A program made the position numbers and the translations under genes. The notes under the pieces were generated by a model, which worked only from the letters and a program-made list of their open reading frames with translations, was not told where the DNA came from and did not search any database. From positions 1 through 55,120 of the forward strand of contig JAEKNN010000003.1 of the NCBI GenBank assembly GCA_016464795.1: a DNA stretch of 55,120 nt, in the 5' to 3' direction. Positions 8,096 to 16,439 of the stretch are shown one piece after another; within the stretch, counting starts at the first letter, position 1, and each line of letters opens with the position of its first letter. Source of the stretch: Candidatus Amunia macphersoniae. Lineage in GTDB: Bacteria; Chloroflexota; Dormibacteria; Aeolococcales; Aeolococcaceae.

Positions 8096-9286
8096 ATGGC
8101 TGTGGCGGAGGTGTCGCGCATCTCGAGGATGCGACGGGCGATGACCGGCAGGGAGTGGGCCCGCTTGGGTAGCTTCTACGGGGTCGTGGCCCTTCTGCAC
8201 ATCGTTGGGTTCGGAGTCCTGATCGCCTTCATCGTTCCCAGCTACTCGAAGGTGGTGGGGATCGGCGTGGGCCTCACCGCGTATGGATTCGGGCTCAGAC
8301 ATGCGTTCGACGCCGACCACATCTCGGCCATCGACAACACCACGCGAAAGCTGATGGCGGACGGCAAGCGCCCCCTGGGGGTGGGGTTCTTCTTCTCGCT
8401 CGGCCATTCCACCATCGTGGTGGCGCTTGCGGTGGGGCTGGCGTTTGCGGCCAGCACCGTCTCTGGCCAGATCAGCAAGGACTCAGCGCTCCACAACGTC
8501 GGCGGCTACATCGGCACCAGCGTCTCTGCGTTCTTCCTCTACCTCATCGCCATCATCAACCTGGTCATCCTGGTCGGGATCGTGCGCATCTTCCGCGAGA
8601 TGCGCACCGGCAAGTACGACGAGGCGACCCTGGAGGACAAGCTCAACTCGCGCGGTCTGATGAACCGATTCCTTGGCCCTCTGGCGCGGTCGATCAAGTC
8701 CAGCTGGCAGATGTACCCCGTGGGGGTGCTCTTCGGTCTTGGCTTCGACACGGCGACGGAGGTGGGCCTGCTGGCGCTGGCCGGCGGCGCCGCGGTTGGC
8801 GGGCTCCCTTGGTACGGAACGCTCTGCCTGCCGATCCTATTCGCCGCCGGCATGTCGTTGATGGACACCACCGACGGTGCGTTCATGAACGTCGCCTACG
8901 GGTGGGCGTTCTCGAAGCCAGTCCGAAGAGTGTTCTACAACCTGACGATCACCGGCCTCTCGGTCGCCGTGGCGCTGATCGTCGGTACGGTGGAGCTGTT
9001 GTCGATCATCTCCGGCTGGCTCAGCCTCTCCGGCGGCGTCTGGGACTTCCTCAACGGGCTCAACCTGAACACCATCGGCTTCGTGATCGTCGGCATGTTC
9101 GTGGTCGTCTGGATCGCCGCCATCGCCATCTGGCGGTACGGCAAGATCGAGCAGCGCTGGGCGCTGGCACCCACGACAGCAGAGGGACCTGCCGAGCTCC
9201 GAGCCAACGCCGCCGCGCGCGAGCGGATCGAGGCAGACGTCAGCGGCTCGCGGCTCGCCTGTACTGACGTCCGGCCAGCGGAATGA
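8096..9286 (+). CDS. NiCoT-family nickel/cobalt permease (HoxN/NixA type)
   Basis: 396 residues with about eight membrane helices. The family signature is present in helix 2 as RHAFDADHISAIDN (the HX4DH motif), with FFFSLGHST and LGFDTATE further on, both typical of nickel/cobalt permeases. ATG 8096 follows GGAGGGA with five-base spacing; the earlier in-frame TTG at 8045 lies inside the Nur box and is rejected. The central cytoplasmic loop (about 170-205) is charged. It imports Ni or Co at high affinity, which would supply HypAB and a [NiFe] hydrogenase. Its last 47 bp overlap the convergent ABC permease gene. Confidence 0.9.
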   Translation: MAVAEVSRISRMRRAMTGREWARLGSFYGVVALLHIVGFGVLIAFIVPSYSKVVGIGVGLTAYGFGLRHAFDADHISAIDNTTRKLMADGKRPLGVGFFFSLGHSTIVVALAVGLAFAASTVSGQISKDSALHNVGGYIGTSVSAFFLYLIAIINLVILVGIVRIFREMRTGKYDEATLEDKLNSRGLMNRFLGPLARSIKSSWQMYPVGVLFGLGFDTATEVGLLALAGGAAVGGLPWYGTLCLPILFAAGMSLMDTTDGAFMNVAYGWAFSKPVRRVFYNLTITGLSVAVALIVGTVELLSIISGWLSLSGGVWDFLNGLNLNTIGFVIVGMFVVVWIAAIAIWRYGKIEQRWALAPTTAEGPAELRANAAARERIEADVSGSRLACTDVRPAE

Positions 9287-10034
9287 AGATGGCCAGGAGT
9301 ATCCCAATCCAGATCAACGTGTACACCACAGGGTGCTGCAGTGACCAGTCGTCCGGAGAGGGGAGGAGGGGGCTGGTGTTGCCGAAGAGGTCACGGGCGG
9401 CCTGGGTGACCGACGACACGGGATTCCAGTTGGCGATGGCGCGCAGCGGCCCGGGGAATCCGTTGGTGGGCACAAAGGTGTTGGCGACGAACGTCAGCGG
9501 GAAGATGACAATGAACGACGCCTGCTGGACGACCTCCGGGCTGGGGACGAGGAGTCCCACCCACGCCATGATCCATGAGACCGCGTAGGCGAACAGCAGC
9601 AGCAGAAGGAAGCCGGCCACCGCCTCCAGCACTGACGTGTGGATGCGCCAGCCGACCACCAGGCCTGTCAAGGACATGACCACGATGACGATGATGTTGT
9701 TGAGCACATCGCTGCCGGTGCGCCCGACGAGCACCGCCGAGCGCGACATCGGCAGTGACCGGAAGCGCTCGATGATGCCCTTCTGCATGTCTTCGGCGAG
9801 GCCCGCGCCGGTGATGGTGGCGCCGAAGATCACCGTCTGGGCGAAGATGCCAGGTATCAGGAACTCCCTGTAGCCGACGCCGGGCACGTTGATGGCGCTG
9901 CCGAAGACGTAGGCGAAGAGCAGGATGAACATGATCGGCGACAGCGTCGTGAACACCAGCAGCTCCGGGACGCGCTTGATCTTGATCAGATTGCGCTTGG
10001 CGACGATCGCGCCGTCGCGGAAGGTCTTGGCCAC
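9240..10034 (-). CDS. ABC-2 type permease of a DrrAB-like exporter
   Basis: 264 residues, six hydrophobic helices, in the DrrB/ABC-2 family. Typical features are the N-terminal amphipathic segment before helix 1, the EDMQKGIIERFRSLPMSR cytoplasmic loop (about residues 80-98), and the NWNPVSSVTQAARDLFGN region before the last helix. GTG 10034 lies two bases after the ATPase stop, so the two are translationally coupled. With its partner it would export a hydrophobic drug, lipid or polyketide. The 3' end overlaps the convergent nickel permease by 47 bp. Confidence 0.88.
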   Translation of the reverse strand: MAKTFRDGAIVAKRNLIKIKRVPELLVFTTLSPIMFILLFAYVFGSAINVPGVGYREFLIPGIFAQTVIFGATITGAGLAEDMQKGIIERFRSLPMSRSAVLVGRTGSDVLNNIIVIVVMSLTGLVVGWRIHTSVLEAVAGFLLLLLFAYAVSWIMAWVGLLVPSPEVVQQASFIVIFPLTFVANTFVPTNGFPGPLRAIANWNPVSSVTQAARDLFGNTSPLLPSPDDWSLQHPVVYTLIWIGILLAIFIPLAGRQYRRAASR

Positions 10035-10036
10035 CT

Positions 10037-11020
10037 TTATCGCTCTGTCCTCGCGCCGGTTCCTGGAAGGGCACCGTCCTCGTCCGTGGAGTGTCCGGTC
10101 AGGGTGAGGAAGACGTCCTCGAGAGTAGGACGGCGCAGGGCGATGTCGATCACCGCGATCCCCAGCGCGTCGAGGCGGCGCAGCGCCTCCATGAGCACGC
10201 CGGCGCCGCCGCTCACGGGCGCGGTGAGCCGGCGGGTGTGCTCGTCGACGACGACCTCGCCCCCCGCCAACTCCTGGAGCAGCGTCCGCGCAGCGGCGAG
10301 GTCGGCGTCGGCGGCCACCACGATCTCGACTCGCTCACCACCGACACGGCCCTTGAGCTGATCGGCCGTGCCCTGGGCGATCGCCTTGCCGTGGTCGATG
10401 ACGACGATGTCGTCGGCGAGCCGGTCGGCCTCCTCGAGGTACTGGGTGGTGAGGAGCAGCGTCGATCCCGCCTTGACAAGCTCGTTGATCACCTCCCAGA
10501 GATCAGTGCGGCTGCGCGGGTCCAGGCCGGTGGTGGGCTCGTCGAGGAACAGCACGGGTGGGTGCGCGACCAGTGCTCCGGCCAGGTCGAGGCGGCGGCG
10601 CATGCCTCCCGAGTACGTCTTGACGGGTCTGTCGGCGGCGTCGGCGAGACCGAAGGTGTCGAGCAGCTCGCGGGCGCGGTCGCGCGACGGCCGTCTGCGC
10701 AGGCCGTACAGCTGGCCCACCATGTCGAGGTTCTCGTACCCGGTCAGGTACTCGTCGACGGCCGCGAACTGCCCCGACAGCCCGATCCGCGAGCGCACGG
10801 CGTTGGGGTCCTTGCGCACGTCGATCCCGGCCACCTCGGCGAATCCGTCGTCGGCGTCGAGCACCGTCGCCAGGATGCGCACGGCTGTCGTCTTGCCGGC
10901 ACCGTTGGGTCCGAGCAACGCGGTGACGGTTCCCTCTGGGACGGCAAGATCGAGACCGTCGAGCGCATGGATCTCGCCGTAGGTCTTGACCAGACCGACG
11001 GCCCGAATCACATCCGACAT
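10037..11020 (-). CDS. ABC transporter ATP-binding protein, DrrA type
   Basis: 327 residues. Walker A (GPNGAGKTT, about 38-46), Q-loop region GLSGQFAAVDEYLTG, signature YSGGMRRRLDLA (about 141-152), Walker B VLFLDEP and the switch region LLTTQYLEEADRLAD are all intact. The C-terminal ~90 residues resemble the DrrA C-terminal domain, with RRPTLEDVFLTLTG near the end. AGGAGGG lies upstream of ATG 11020. It powers the adjoining DrrB-like permease at the inner face of the membrane. The substrate is unknown. Confidence 0.9.
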   Translation of the reverse strand: MSDVIRAVGLVKTYGEIHALDGLDLAVPEGTVTALLGPNGAGKTTAVRILATVLDADDGFAEVAGIDVRKDPNAVRSRIGLSGQFAAVDEYLTGYENLDMVGQLYGLRRRPSRDRARELLDTFGLADAADRPVKTYSGGMRRRLDLAGALVAHPPVLFLDEPTTGLDPRSRTDLWEVINELVKAGSTLLLTTQYLEEADRLADDIVVIDHGKAIAQGTADQLKGRVGGERVEIVVAADADLAAARTLLQELAGGEVVVDEHTRRLTAPVSGGAGVLMEALRRLDALGIAVIDIALRRPTLEDVFLTLTGHSTDEDGALPGTGARTER

Positions 11021-11329
11021 GCCGTGCGCCCTCCTGGTGATCCGTGTTGCGTCGGCGCCGGCCGACGGCCGACGTTAGCACGGGGCCGCCTTGCAGGCCC
11101 ACCTGGTTCCGAGTGTTCGACGACGGAGCCGCGTAGAACTCATCGGTCCTCAGCGTCCGCGGAGGTGCTCACCCAGCGCCCAATCGATCATGCGCTCGCC
11201 GTGTTAGAGGCTGACAGCTGTCATCGAGGTGGGCGCGAACATGCACCGTCGTGATGATGGTCGCCAGGCCAGCTCAGTGATGTTCATCCGAGCCCCAAGA
11301 GACGGGAACCCGCTGCTGCACGTTCCGAC
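11021..11329. other. 309-bp gap between the exporter and cupredoxin genes
   Basis: No convincing gene is seen. The only notable element is a 12-bp perfect palindrome, TGACAGCTGTCA (11212-11223), about 190 bp upstream of the DrrA-like start. It could be an operator for a dimeric regulator, but the distance makes this weak. Confidence 0.35.
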
Positions 11330-11701
11330 CTAGCGGACGGTGATCGTAGCGGTCATGTAGTCGTGGATGGAGCAGTGGTACTTGTAGGTCCCGGCTGTCG
11401 CGAATGTGTTCGAGAAGCTGCCACCGGGCGCCAGGTTCCCCGAGTCCCATGTCGCTGGGTCCGACTTGTCGGCCGTGGTGGTGTGGGCGGTGCTCGGCTC
11501 GTTGTTCGTCCACGTCACGGCGGTGCCCGCAGCGATCTGAAGGTTGGGCGGTGCAAACGCGAAGTTACGGATGGTGACCGCATTGTTCGCTCCCGAGGAG
11601 GCCGGCGGCGACGATTGGGACGGTGACGAGGATGCGCCGCCGCCGCAGCCTGCCGTGCCGATCGTGCACGCAGCGATGAGAATCAGAAAGCGAGGGCGCA
11701 T
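11330..11701 (-). CDS. Type 1 copper (plastocyanin/azurin-like) lipoprotein
   Basis: 123 residues. The signal peptide ends in a lipobox (GTAGC, Cys about 19), followed by a Ser/Pro linker to about residue 37. The remaining ~85 residues are a cupredoxin domain: NFAFAPPNLQIAAGTAVTWTN, then the His ligand in STAHTTT, and the C-terminal YHCSIHDYM cluster that gives the Cys, His and Met ligands of a blue copper site. Export and lipid anchoring place it outside the membrane as a one-electron carrier. The longer frame to 11788 is rejected because the signal peptide starts at ATG 11701. It sits downstream of tatC in the same direction. Confidence 0.88.
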   Translation of the reverse strand: MRPRFLILIAACTIGTAGCGGGASSSPSQSSPPASSGANNAVTIRNFAFAPPNLQIAAGTAVTWTNNEPSTAHTTTADKSDPATWDSGNLAPGGSFSNTFATAGTYKYHCSIHDYMTATITVR

Positions 11702-11765
11702 CAGTTCTCTCCCGTGATCGGGTTTGTGGTGTAGCGTTGTTGCTTCTTCGTGCGACGGGCGAACT

Positions 11766-12503
11766 TCACCGCTTGAGTGCCTTGTCAAGGATGAGGATCG
11801 ACGATTCGAAGAAGATGATGAGAGGAATGAACAGCGCAGTGGGAGTGTAGGGGTCGGCGCCGGGTGTGACGATCAGCGCAGCAACGATGATGCCGACCCA
11901 GATGAACTTGCGCTTGCGGCGCAGCAGCTTCGACGAGACGATGCCGAGCACGCCGAGCAGGATGACGACCACGGGCAGCTCGAATGTGATCCCGAAGGCG
12001 ACGATGAGGAGCAGCAAGAACGACAGATACGAATTGATGTCGGGGAGATAGACAGCGCTGTCGCCGAGAAACGTGGCCAGGAAATTCAATCCGATCGGCA
12101 TCACGAATTAGGCGAAGGCGGCGCCTCCGACGAAGAGCAGGAAGGCCGAACCGAGGAAGGGCCCAACGAACTTCCTCTCCACCGGTCGGAGGCCCGGGGC
12201 GACGAACCCCCAGACCTGCCACAGGATCACCGGCAGAGCACCGATCAGGCCGGCGATCGCTGAAATCTTCATGGGGATGGTCAGGCCCTCGGTCGGGCTG
12301 GTGAAGATCGCCGTCGAGGTGATGTGGTTGTTGGTCTTGCCGAGCACCGACGTCAAGGGGTGGAGCAGGAACATGAAGATTGCACCGTGGAAGATGAACG
12401 CGATGATGGTGGCGATGAGCCAGGCGATTGCCGAGATCATCAGCACTCGGCGCAACTCTTCGAGATGCTCGGTGACAGTCATGCGCCGACCGGGATCGGC
12501 CAC
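11766..12503 (-). pseudogene. tatC: Twin-arginine translocase TatC interrupted by one in-frame stop codon
   Basis: Two adjoining frames in the same phase encode one TatC. The first (12503-12111) has the N-terminal HLEELRRVL motif and FVAPGLRPVER, the conserved signal-peptide-binding region. The second (12107-11766) supplies the last three helices. Between them is TAA at 12110-12108, where homologues normally have Tyr in the FAYF stretch; a single G-to-T change at 12108 on the plus strand would turn TAC into TAA. A GTG-ATG pair follows one codon later and could allow reinitiation, giving a two-piece TatC. Otherwise this is a recent nonsense mutation or a base-calling error. Total length, 245 codons, is normal. 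Adjacent tatA and two Tat substrates imply the pathway is used. Confidence 0.75.
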
Positions 12504-12540
12504 GCCCTGCGTGCCTCAGCTCCCCAGACCGGCGATCACG

Positions 12541-12816
12541 TCAGCCAGGGACGGGGCGCTCGGTCGCAACCTGCTCCGGGACAGCCGCTGACGGCCCGGC
12601 CACCGATGGCACAGCGGATGGCGCGCTGGCCGCTGTGTCCGCGCGAGCCGATTTGGCCAATTCCTCCTTGGTTTCGCTGGACGCCTTGCGGAACTCGCGA
12701 ATTGCACGTCCCATTCCGGAGCCAACGTCAGGAAGCTTGCCCGGACCCCAGATGATGAGAACGACCACCAGGAGAATTGCCAGGATCCAAATGTGACCGG
12801 TGCCAATGAACGGCAT
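12541..12816 (-). CDS. tatA: Twin-arginine translocase subunit TatA
   Basis: 91 residues. A short N-terminus and one membrane helix (about 7-22: GHIWILAILLVVVLIIWG) are followed by the conserved hinge GPGKLPDVGSGMGRAIREFRK and an acidic/basic amphipathic helix; the tail is Ala/Pro-rich. This is the pore-forming TatA/B subunit that carries folded proteins across the membrane. ATG 12816 is preferred to the longer frame because the helix follows directly. It lies 37 bp upstream of tatC. Confidence 0.92.
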   Translation of the reverse strand: MPFIGTGHIWILAILLVVVLIIWGPGKLPDVGSGMGRAIREFRKASSETKEELAKSARADTAASAPSAVPSVAGPSAAVPEQVATERPVPG

Positions 12817-13009
12817 GTCGGGTACCTCTGTGTCTGTGTCAGCCGGATTTCGTCCGGTGACGCTGTCGGTGACTTCCGCGCGCTCGATGGAGAGAAGCGA
12901 CGCGAGCGCGCTACTGCATCCTACGCAGCCTGCGCCCCGACAGATGCCTGCACGATGCAATCGCGACGGTGTGTCCGTGGCGGCATGGGAAGTGATGAGC
13001 CCGCAACGG

Positions 13010-13027
13010 GTGTACGCCAGCGTACAC
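13010..13027. promoter_or_regulatory. 18-bp perfect palindrome upstream of the ferritin-like operon
   Basis: GTGTACGC-CA-GCGTACAC is a perfect 8-2-8 inverted repeat in the otherwise gene-free 302-bp gap (12817-13118) between tatA and the ferritin-like genes. A TATGCT -10-like box follows at 13078-13083 and GAAGGGA serves as ribosome-binding site. The size and symmetry suit a dimeric repressor or activator. No regulator gene is adjacent. Confidence 0.45.
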
Positions 13028-13118
13028 ACGATGTCTACCCCGCTATTCGAAGTGCCGGTGCTGGCGTCCGGCTTCGGTATGCTCCGCGGCTACAACGATC
13101 ACCGAAGGGACCCCCCAT

Positions 13119-13976
13119 ATGCAGCTGGACGACCGTCAACTGACGGTACTCATCGATGAGTCGCAGGACATGCAGGCCGACGCGCTGCGCGGTCTCGACG
13201 ACAACCTTGCAGACTTACGGGATCTTCGCGCCGATCGTGGTCACACACCAGCCGAGCCAGAAGAGGTCGAGGCGCTTCTCGAAAGCCGCCGTGGCGTGCT
13301 GCGCCGCCTCGGATTGACCGGAGGTGGCCTTGCCACCCGCGGGCTCATCGGCGGAGGCATTGCGGCTGCCCTGGTGAGCGCGCTCACCAAGCCGGTGTTC
13401 GCCGACTCGTCGCTGGACGTGATGATGCTGCAGACTGCATCCTCACTCGAGCATCTCGCCGTCGCCACCTACGGCGCCGCGCTGACCCTGCCGTTCATCT
13501 CCGGCGGCAACGCGGTCGTCAAGACCTTTGCGATGACCACGATGGACCAGCACAACCAGCACAAGATGGCCTTCCAGGCACAGACGACGGCGCTGGGTGG
13601 CAAGGTCCAGGACAGCGACAACCCAAAGTACGCACCGATCGTGGCGCAGGCCAAGCCGGGGCTCAAGGCGCCACTCGATGTGGTCATGCTGGCGGCGACG
13701 CTGGAAACGGTGGCTCGCGACACATATCTGGCTGACCTCTCGATGTTCAGCGACAAGAAGTCCCAGATGATCATGGCCACCGTCATGGGCGTCGAGACCC
13801 AGCACCTGGCCACCCTTCTCGCGGTCGCTGCACTTCTGCCCGCGAATGACCCCACCCTGATCGCCATCCCCGTGGATGCCACGAAGCTCCCGGCGGCAGC
13901 AGGCAGCGCTGGGTTCCCCGACGCCATCCCCAGTGCAACCAAGGCCAGTCCTCCGCAGGAAGGGGCAGTGCAGTGA
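13119..13976 (+). CDS. Exported ferritin-like-domain protein with Tat-type signal
   Basis: 285 residues. After ~55 charged residues comes SRRGVLRRLGL and a hydrophobic run ending KPVFA (about residue 92), which reads as a Tat signal with an unusually long N-region. The mature part is a ferritin-like four-helix bundle (Ferritin_2/desiccation-related family): helix motifs SSLEHLAVATY, MDQHNQHK, ATLETVARDTY and GVETQHLA supply Glu and His at the spacing expected for a di-iron or related site. The 3' end overlaps the next ferritin-like gene by four bases, so they form an operon. Likely extracytoplasmic; the function may be iron or stress related but is not established. Confidence 0.8.
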   Translation: MQLDDRQLTVLIDESQDMQADALRGLDDNLADLRDLRADRGHTPAEPEEVEALLESRRGVLRRLGLTGGGLATRGLIGGGIAAALVSALTKPVFADSSLDVMMLQTASSLEHLAVATYGAALTLPFISGGNAVVKTFAMTTMDQHNQHKMAFQAQTTALGGKVQDSDNPKYAPIVAQAKPGLKAPLDVVMLAATLETVARDTYLADLSMFSDKKSQMIMATVMGVETQHLATLLAVAALLPANDPTLIAIPVDATKLPAAAGSAGFPDAIPSATKASPPQEGAVQ

Positions 13977-14662
13977 GCTTGGAGAACAGATTGATCAAGG
14001 ACTCCTCGATGCTCCACCGTGTGGCGACGGCAGCAACCGATCGCCGCACCTTCCTCGCCGGCACAGGCGCAGCCGGCGCTGCGGTGTTCGTGGCAGCCTG
14101 CGGAAGTAGCAGCACGCCCTCGCCAAGCAGTTCCAGCAGCAGCTCGTCGTCGCCCACGCCCACTGGCGGCGGAGACGCGGCGGTCGCGAAAACTGCCGCA
14201 AGCCTCGAAGTGCTCGCAGTGGCCACGTACAAGGCGGGCGGCGCTGCGGCCACCGCCGGCAAGCTCGGAACCGTTCCACCCGCCGTGGCCACCTTCGTGA
14301 CCACCGTGGGCGGACACCATCAGGCAGCCCTGGACAAGTGGAACAGCGTGCTGCAGGCGGCTGGCGCTCCCGCGGTGACGGCACCGCCCGCTGACCTCAA
14401 TCAGACAGTGCAGACGGCGTTCGCGAAGGTCACCGACGTCCCCGGCCTTGCCAAGCTTGCACTGCTGCTCGAGAAGACGGCTGCGGACACCTACCTCGCG
14501 GCCGGCCCAACTCTGCAGAGCAAGGATGCAGTCACCCTCGCCGGCTCGCTGCAGATCGTCGACCAGATGCACGCTGCCATCCTCTACTACGTGCTCGGAC
14601 AGTACCCAGTGCCGGATGTCTTCCAGAAGACCGACAACGCATACAAACCGTCTGGTGCGTAG
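13973..14662 (+). CDS. Tat-exported ferritin-like lipoprotein
   Basis: 229 residues. DRRTFLAGTG (about 23-32) is a Tat motif, and the signal ends in a lipobox (VAAC, Cys about 43), so it is a Tat lipoprotein. A poly-Ser/Pro linker (about 48-65) leads to a ferritin-like bundle with SLEVLAVATY, GGHHQAAL, LLEKTAADTY and IVDQMHAAIL, mirroring the helices of the upstream protein. GTG 13973 overlaps its neighbour's stop (GTGA). The pair may form a hetero-oligomer at the cell surface. Their export depends on Tat, whose genes lie just upstream on the other strand. Confidence 0.8.
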   Translation: MSLENRLIKDSSMLHRVATAATDRRTFLAGTGAAGAAVFVAACGSSSTPSPSSSSSSSSSPTPTGGGDAAVAKTAASLEVLAVATYKAGGAAATAGKLGTVPPAVATFVTTVGGHHQAALDKWNSVLQAAGAPAVTAPPADLNQTVQTAFAKVTDVPGLAKLALLLEKTAADTYLAAGPTLQSKDAVTLAGSLQIVDQMHAAILYYVLGQYPVPDVFQKTDNAYKPSGA

Positions 14663-14711
14663 CAGCTCAGCCGCAAGCCCGTCGCCCACGTGACCCACCG
14701 CTCCTATAGGG

Positions 14712-14745
14712 AAGGGCGGCGCAGCGTGACGTTGCGCCGCCTTTC
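14712..14745 (+). terminator. Intrinsic terminator of the ferritin-like operon
   Basis: GGCGGCGCA (14715-14723) pairs with TGCGCCGCC (14733-14741) around a nine-base loop, extended by AAG/TTT pairing and followed by a short T run. It lies 50 bp after the operon stop. The remaining bases to 14972 hold no gene that I can see. Confidence 0.75.
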
Positions 14746-14972
14746 TCGTGTTCGACTCCCGGGCCGATTCGGGGAGTTCTTCGGTCGCCTGTCGATGAGC
14801 TTCGCCCGATCTCGCGGTCTCTACAGAAATGGATGCACCGGGCCCCGCGCCGATCGACTGTCACGCCGGCGCCCTCACAGCCGATGCGGCTACAGTCGAG
14901 GGCCTCGCTCGGCTCCAGCTCGCAGCCCGACGGCGAGGCGCGAGGCTCCGAGTCTGCAACGCCTCGGCCGAG

Positions 14973-16004
14973 CTAGAGGCGCTGCTCAGCTTCCTCGGCC
15001 TGTCCCAGCTGCTGGGGGTCGAGGCGGGCGGGGAGGCCGAACAACGGGAACAGGGCGGCGGTGTCAAGGAAAAAGGTCAGATCGACGATCCGGCCGTCTG
15101 AGACCTCGAGAACCTGCAGCGCCCAGGGCTCGTAGCCGGGACCGGTGGCACTGGGCTTGTACTGTGCAAACGCCGGCAGCCCGTTCGCGCCCACTGTCGG
15201 GACCACGCGCGAACCGCGGCAGCCGCTGCCTGGACCCAACCACCAGCTGAAGATGTCGTCGCGGCCGCGCAGCCACAGGTCGTACGGCGGCATCGACTGG
15301 GTGGCGTCCTCGTGGATCAGCGCAGTGAGCGCGCTGATGTCGTAGCGCTGGAAGGCGTCGACATAGCGCGTCAGCAAGGCGCGGTCTGCGTCGCTCAACG
15401 GCGGCGACGGATCACCGGCAGTGACCTTGGCCGATGCCAGGGTGGCCCGGGCACGCTGCAGGGCGCTGTTCACCGACGCGACGGTGGTCTCGAGAAGCTC
15501 TGCCACCTCCGCCGCGTGCCAGCGCAGCACCTCGCACAGGACCAGCACCGCCCGCTGACGAGGCGGAAGGTGCTGCAGGGCCGCGATGAAGGCCAGGCGG
15601 ATCGACTCACGGGCCACGGCGACGTCGGCCGGATCCCCCTCGGGTGCGACAACGCTGTCCGGCACCGGTTGGACCCACAGGGCCTCGGGCAGGACGTGGA
15701 GGTTGGCGGCGTCCGGCGACCGCGCGGGACCAAGGTCCATGGGCCGCGCTCGTCGCTCGCGTCCGCTGAGCATGTCCAGGCACACGTTGGTCGCGATCCG
15801 GTAGAGCCACGAGCGCAGAGCCGCTCGCTCCTCGAACCGATCCAGCGCTCGCCACCCCCGCAGAAGGGTCTCCTGCACGGCATCCTCGGCCTCGAATGGT
15901 GAGCCGAGCATGCGGTAGCAGTAGGCGATCAGCTCGGTGCGATGCGCCTCCAGGCGCCGCTCGGTGTCGGCCGTCCTGTCGAGAGCCAGCGTCGAATCGT
16001 TCAC
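14973..16004 (-). CDS. ECF sigma factor with C-terminal SnoaL-like domain (SigG/TIGR02960 type)
   Basis: About 343 residues. Region 2 is visible as LIAYCYRMLGSPFEAEDAVQETLLRGWRAL with the RSWLYRIATNVCLDML block, and region 4 as LQHLPPRQRAVLVLCEVLRWHAAEVAELLETTVASVNSALQRARATL. The last ~130 residues form a SnoaL-like domain (LTRYVDAFQRYDISALTALIHEDATQSMPP), as in mycobacterial SigG and SigJ-type factors, where it modulates activity without a separate anti-sigma factor. GTG 16004 is chosen (AGGA about ten bases upstream); the frame could begin at 16046. No anti-sigma gene is adjacent, as is usual for this group. Confidence 0.85.
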   Translation of the reverse strand: MNDSTLALDRTADTERRLEAHRTELIAYCYRMLGSPFEAEDAVQETLLRGWRALDRFEERAALRSWLYRIATNVCLDMLSGRERRARPMDLGPARSPDAANLHVLPEALWVQPVPDSVVAPEGDPADVAVARESIRLAFIAALQHLPPRQRAVLVLCEVLRWHAAEVAELLETTVASVNSALQRARATLASAKVTAGDPSPPLSDADRALLTRYVDAFQRYDISALTALIHEDATQSMPPYDLWLRGRDDIFSWWLGPGSGCRGSRVVPTVGANGLPAFAQYKPSATGPGYEPWALQVLEVSDGRIVDLTFFLDTAALFPLFGLPARLDPQQLGQAEEAEQRL

Positions 16005-16079
16005 GGGCGCTGATCCTACGCGGACGCCGCGGCACTGCGCAGGCACGGACCGATCATGCGGGGATCGACGGCGGGGTTA

Positions 16080-16121
16080 CTACACCTTCAAGGTGATGTA
16101 GGCGTAGTAGTATGTCGGACG
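16080..16121 (+). promoter_or_regulatory. Putative vapBC promoter and autoregulatory operator
   Basis: CACCTT-C-AAGGTG (16083-16095) is a perfect inverted repeat, flanked by CTAC (16080-16083) and GTAG (16098-16101) that extend the symmetry. A TAGTAT -10-like box (16108-16113) ends eight bases before the antitoxin ATG, with no ribosome-binding site between. This suggests a leaderless message repressed by its own antitoxin. Confidence 0.45.
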
Positions 16122-16439
16122 ATGACCGTTGAACGCGACCTGGAACTGCTGGACGTGCGCCAGGTGGCGACAAGGGTTGGCAGAAGTGCGGAGACGATCC
16201 GCCGCTGGATCTGGTCGGGGCGGCTCGCCGCTCAGAAACAGGGCAATCGGCTGCTCATCCAACGAGCCGACGCCGACCGCGTGATCGCCGGCCGCCCCCA
16301 GCTCAGCCTTGCGGAGTGGGTTGCCGAGCGAGAGGAGCAACAGCAGGGCACTCCTCGACGGCAGCGATCGGCGGCCGACCTCATCATGGATGATCGTCGA
16401 CGCCGCTCCTCGGCCGAGCCCCTCCGTGCCCGTCGTTGA
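16122..16439 (+). CDS. Helix-turn-helix antitoxin (excisionase/MerR-like) of a VapBC-type pair
   Basis: 105 residues. The N-terminal ~55 form an excisionase-like winged helix: LDVRQVATRVGRSAETIRRWIWSGRLAAQKQGNRLL. The C-terminal half is polar and highly charged (WVAEREEQQQ, DDRRRRSS) and probably binds the toxin. Its last 14 bases overlap the PIN-domain gene, the usual antitoxin-first arrangement with coupled translation. HTH-excisionase antitoxins paired with PIN toxins are known in high-GC bacteria. Confidence 0.75.
   Translation: MTVERDLELLDVRQVATRVGRSAETIRRWIWSGRLAAQKQGNRLLIQRADADRVIAGRPQLSLAEWVAEREEQQQGTPRRQRSAADLIMDDRRRRSSAEPLRARR

Noticed and set aside
13469..14698. 409-codon minus-strand frame antisense to the ferritin-like genes
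   Set aside because: It mirrors two well-supported genes, has no domain, and such long antisense frames are normal in high-GC DNA.
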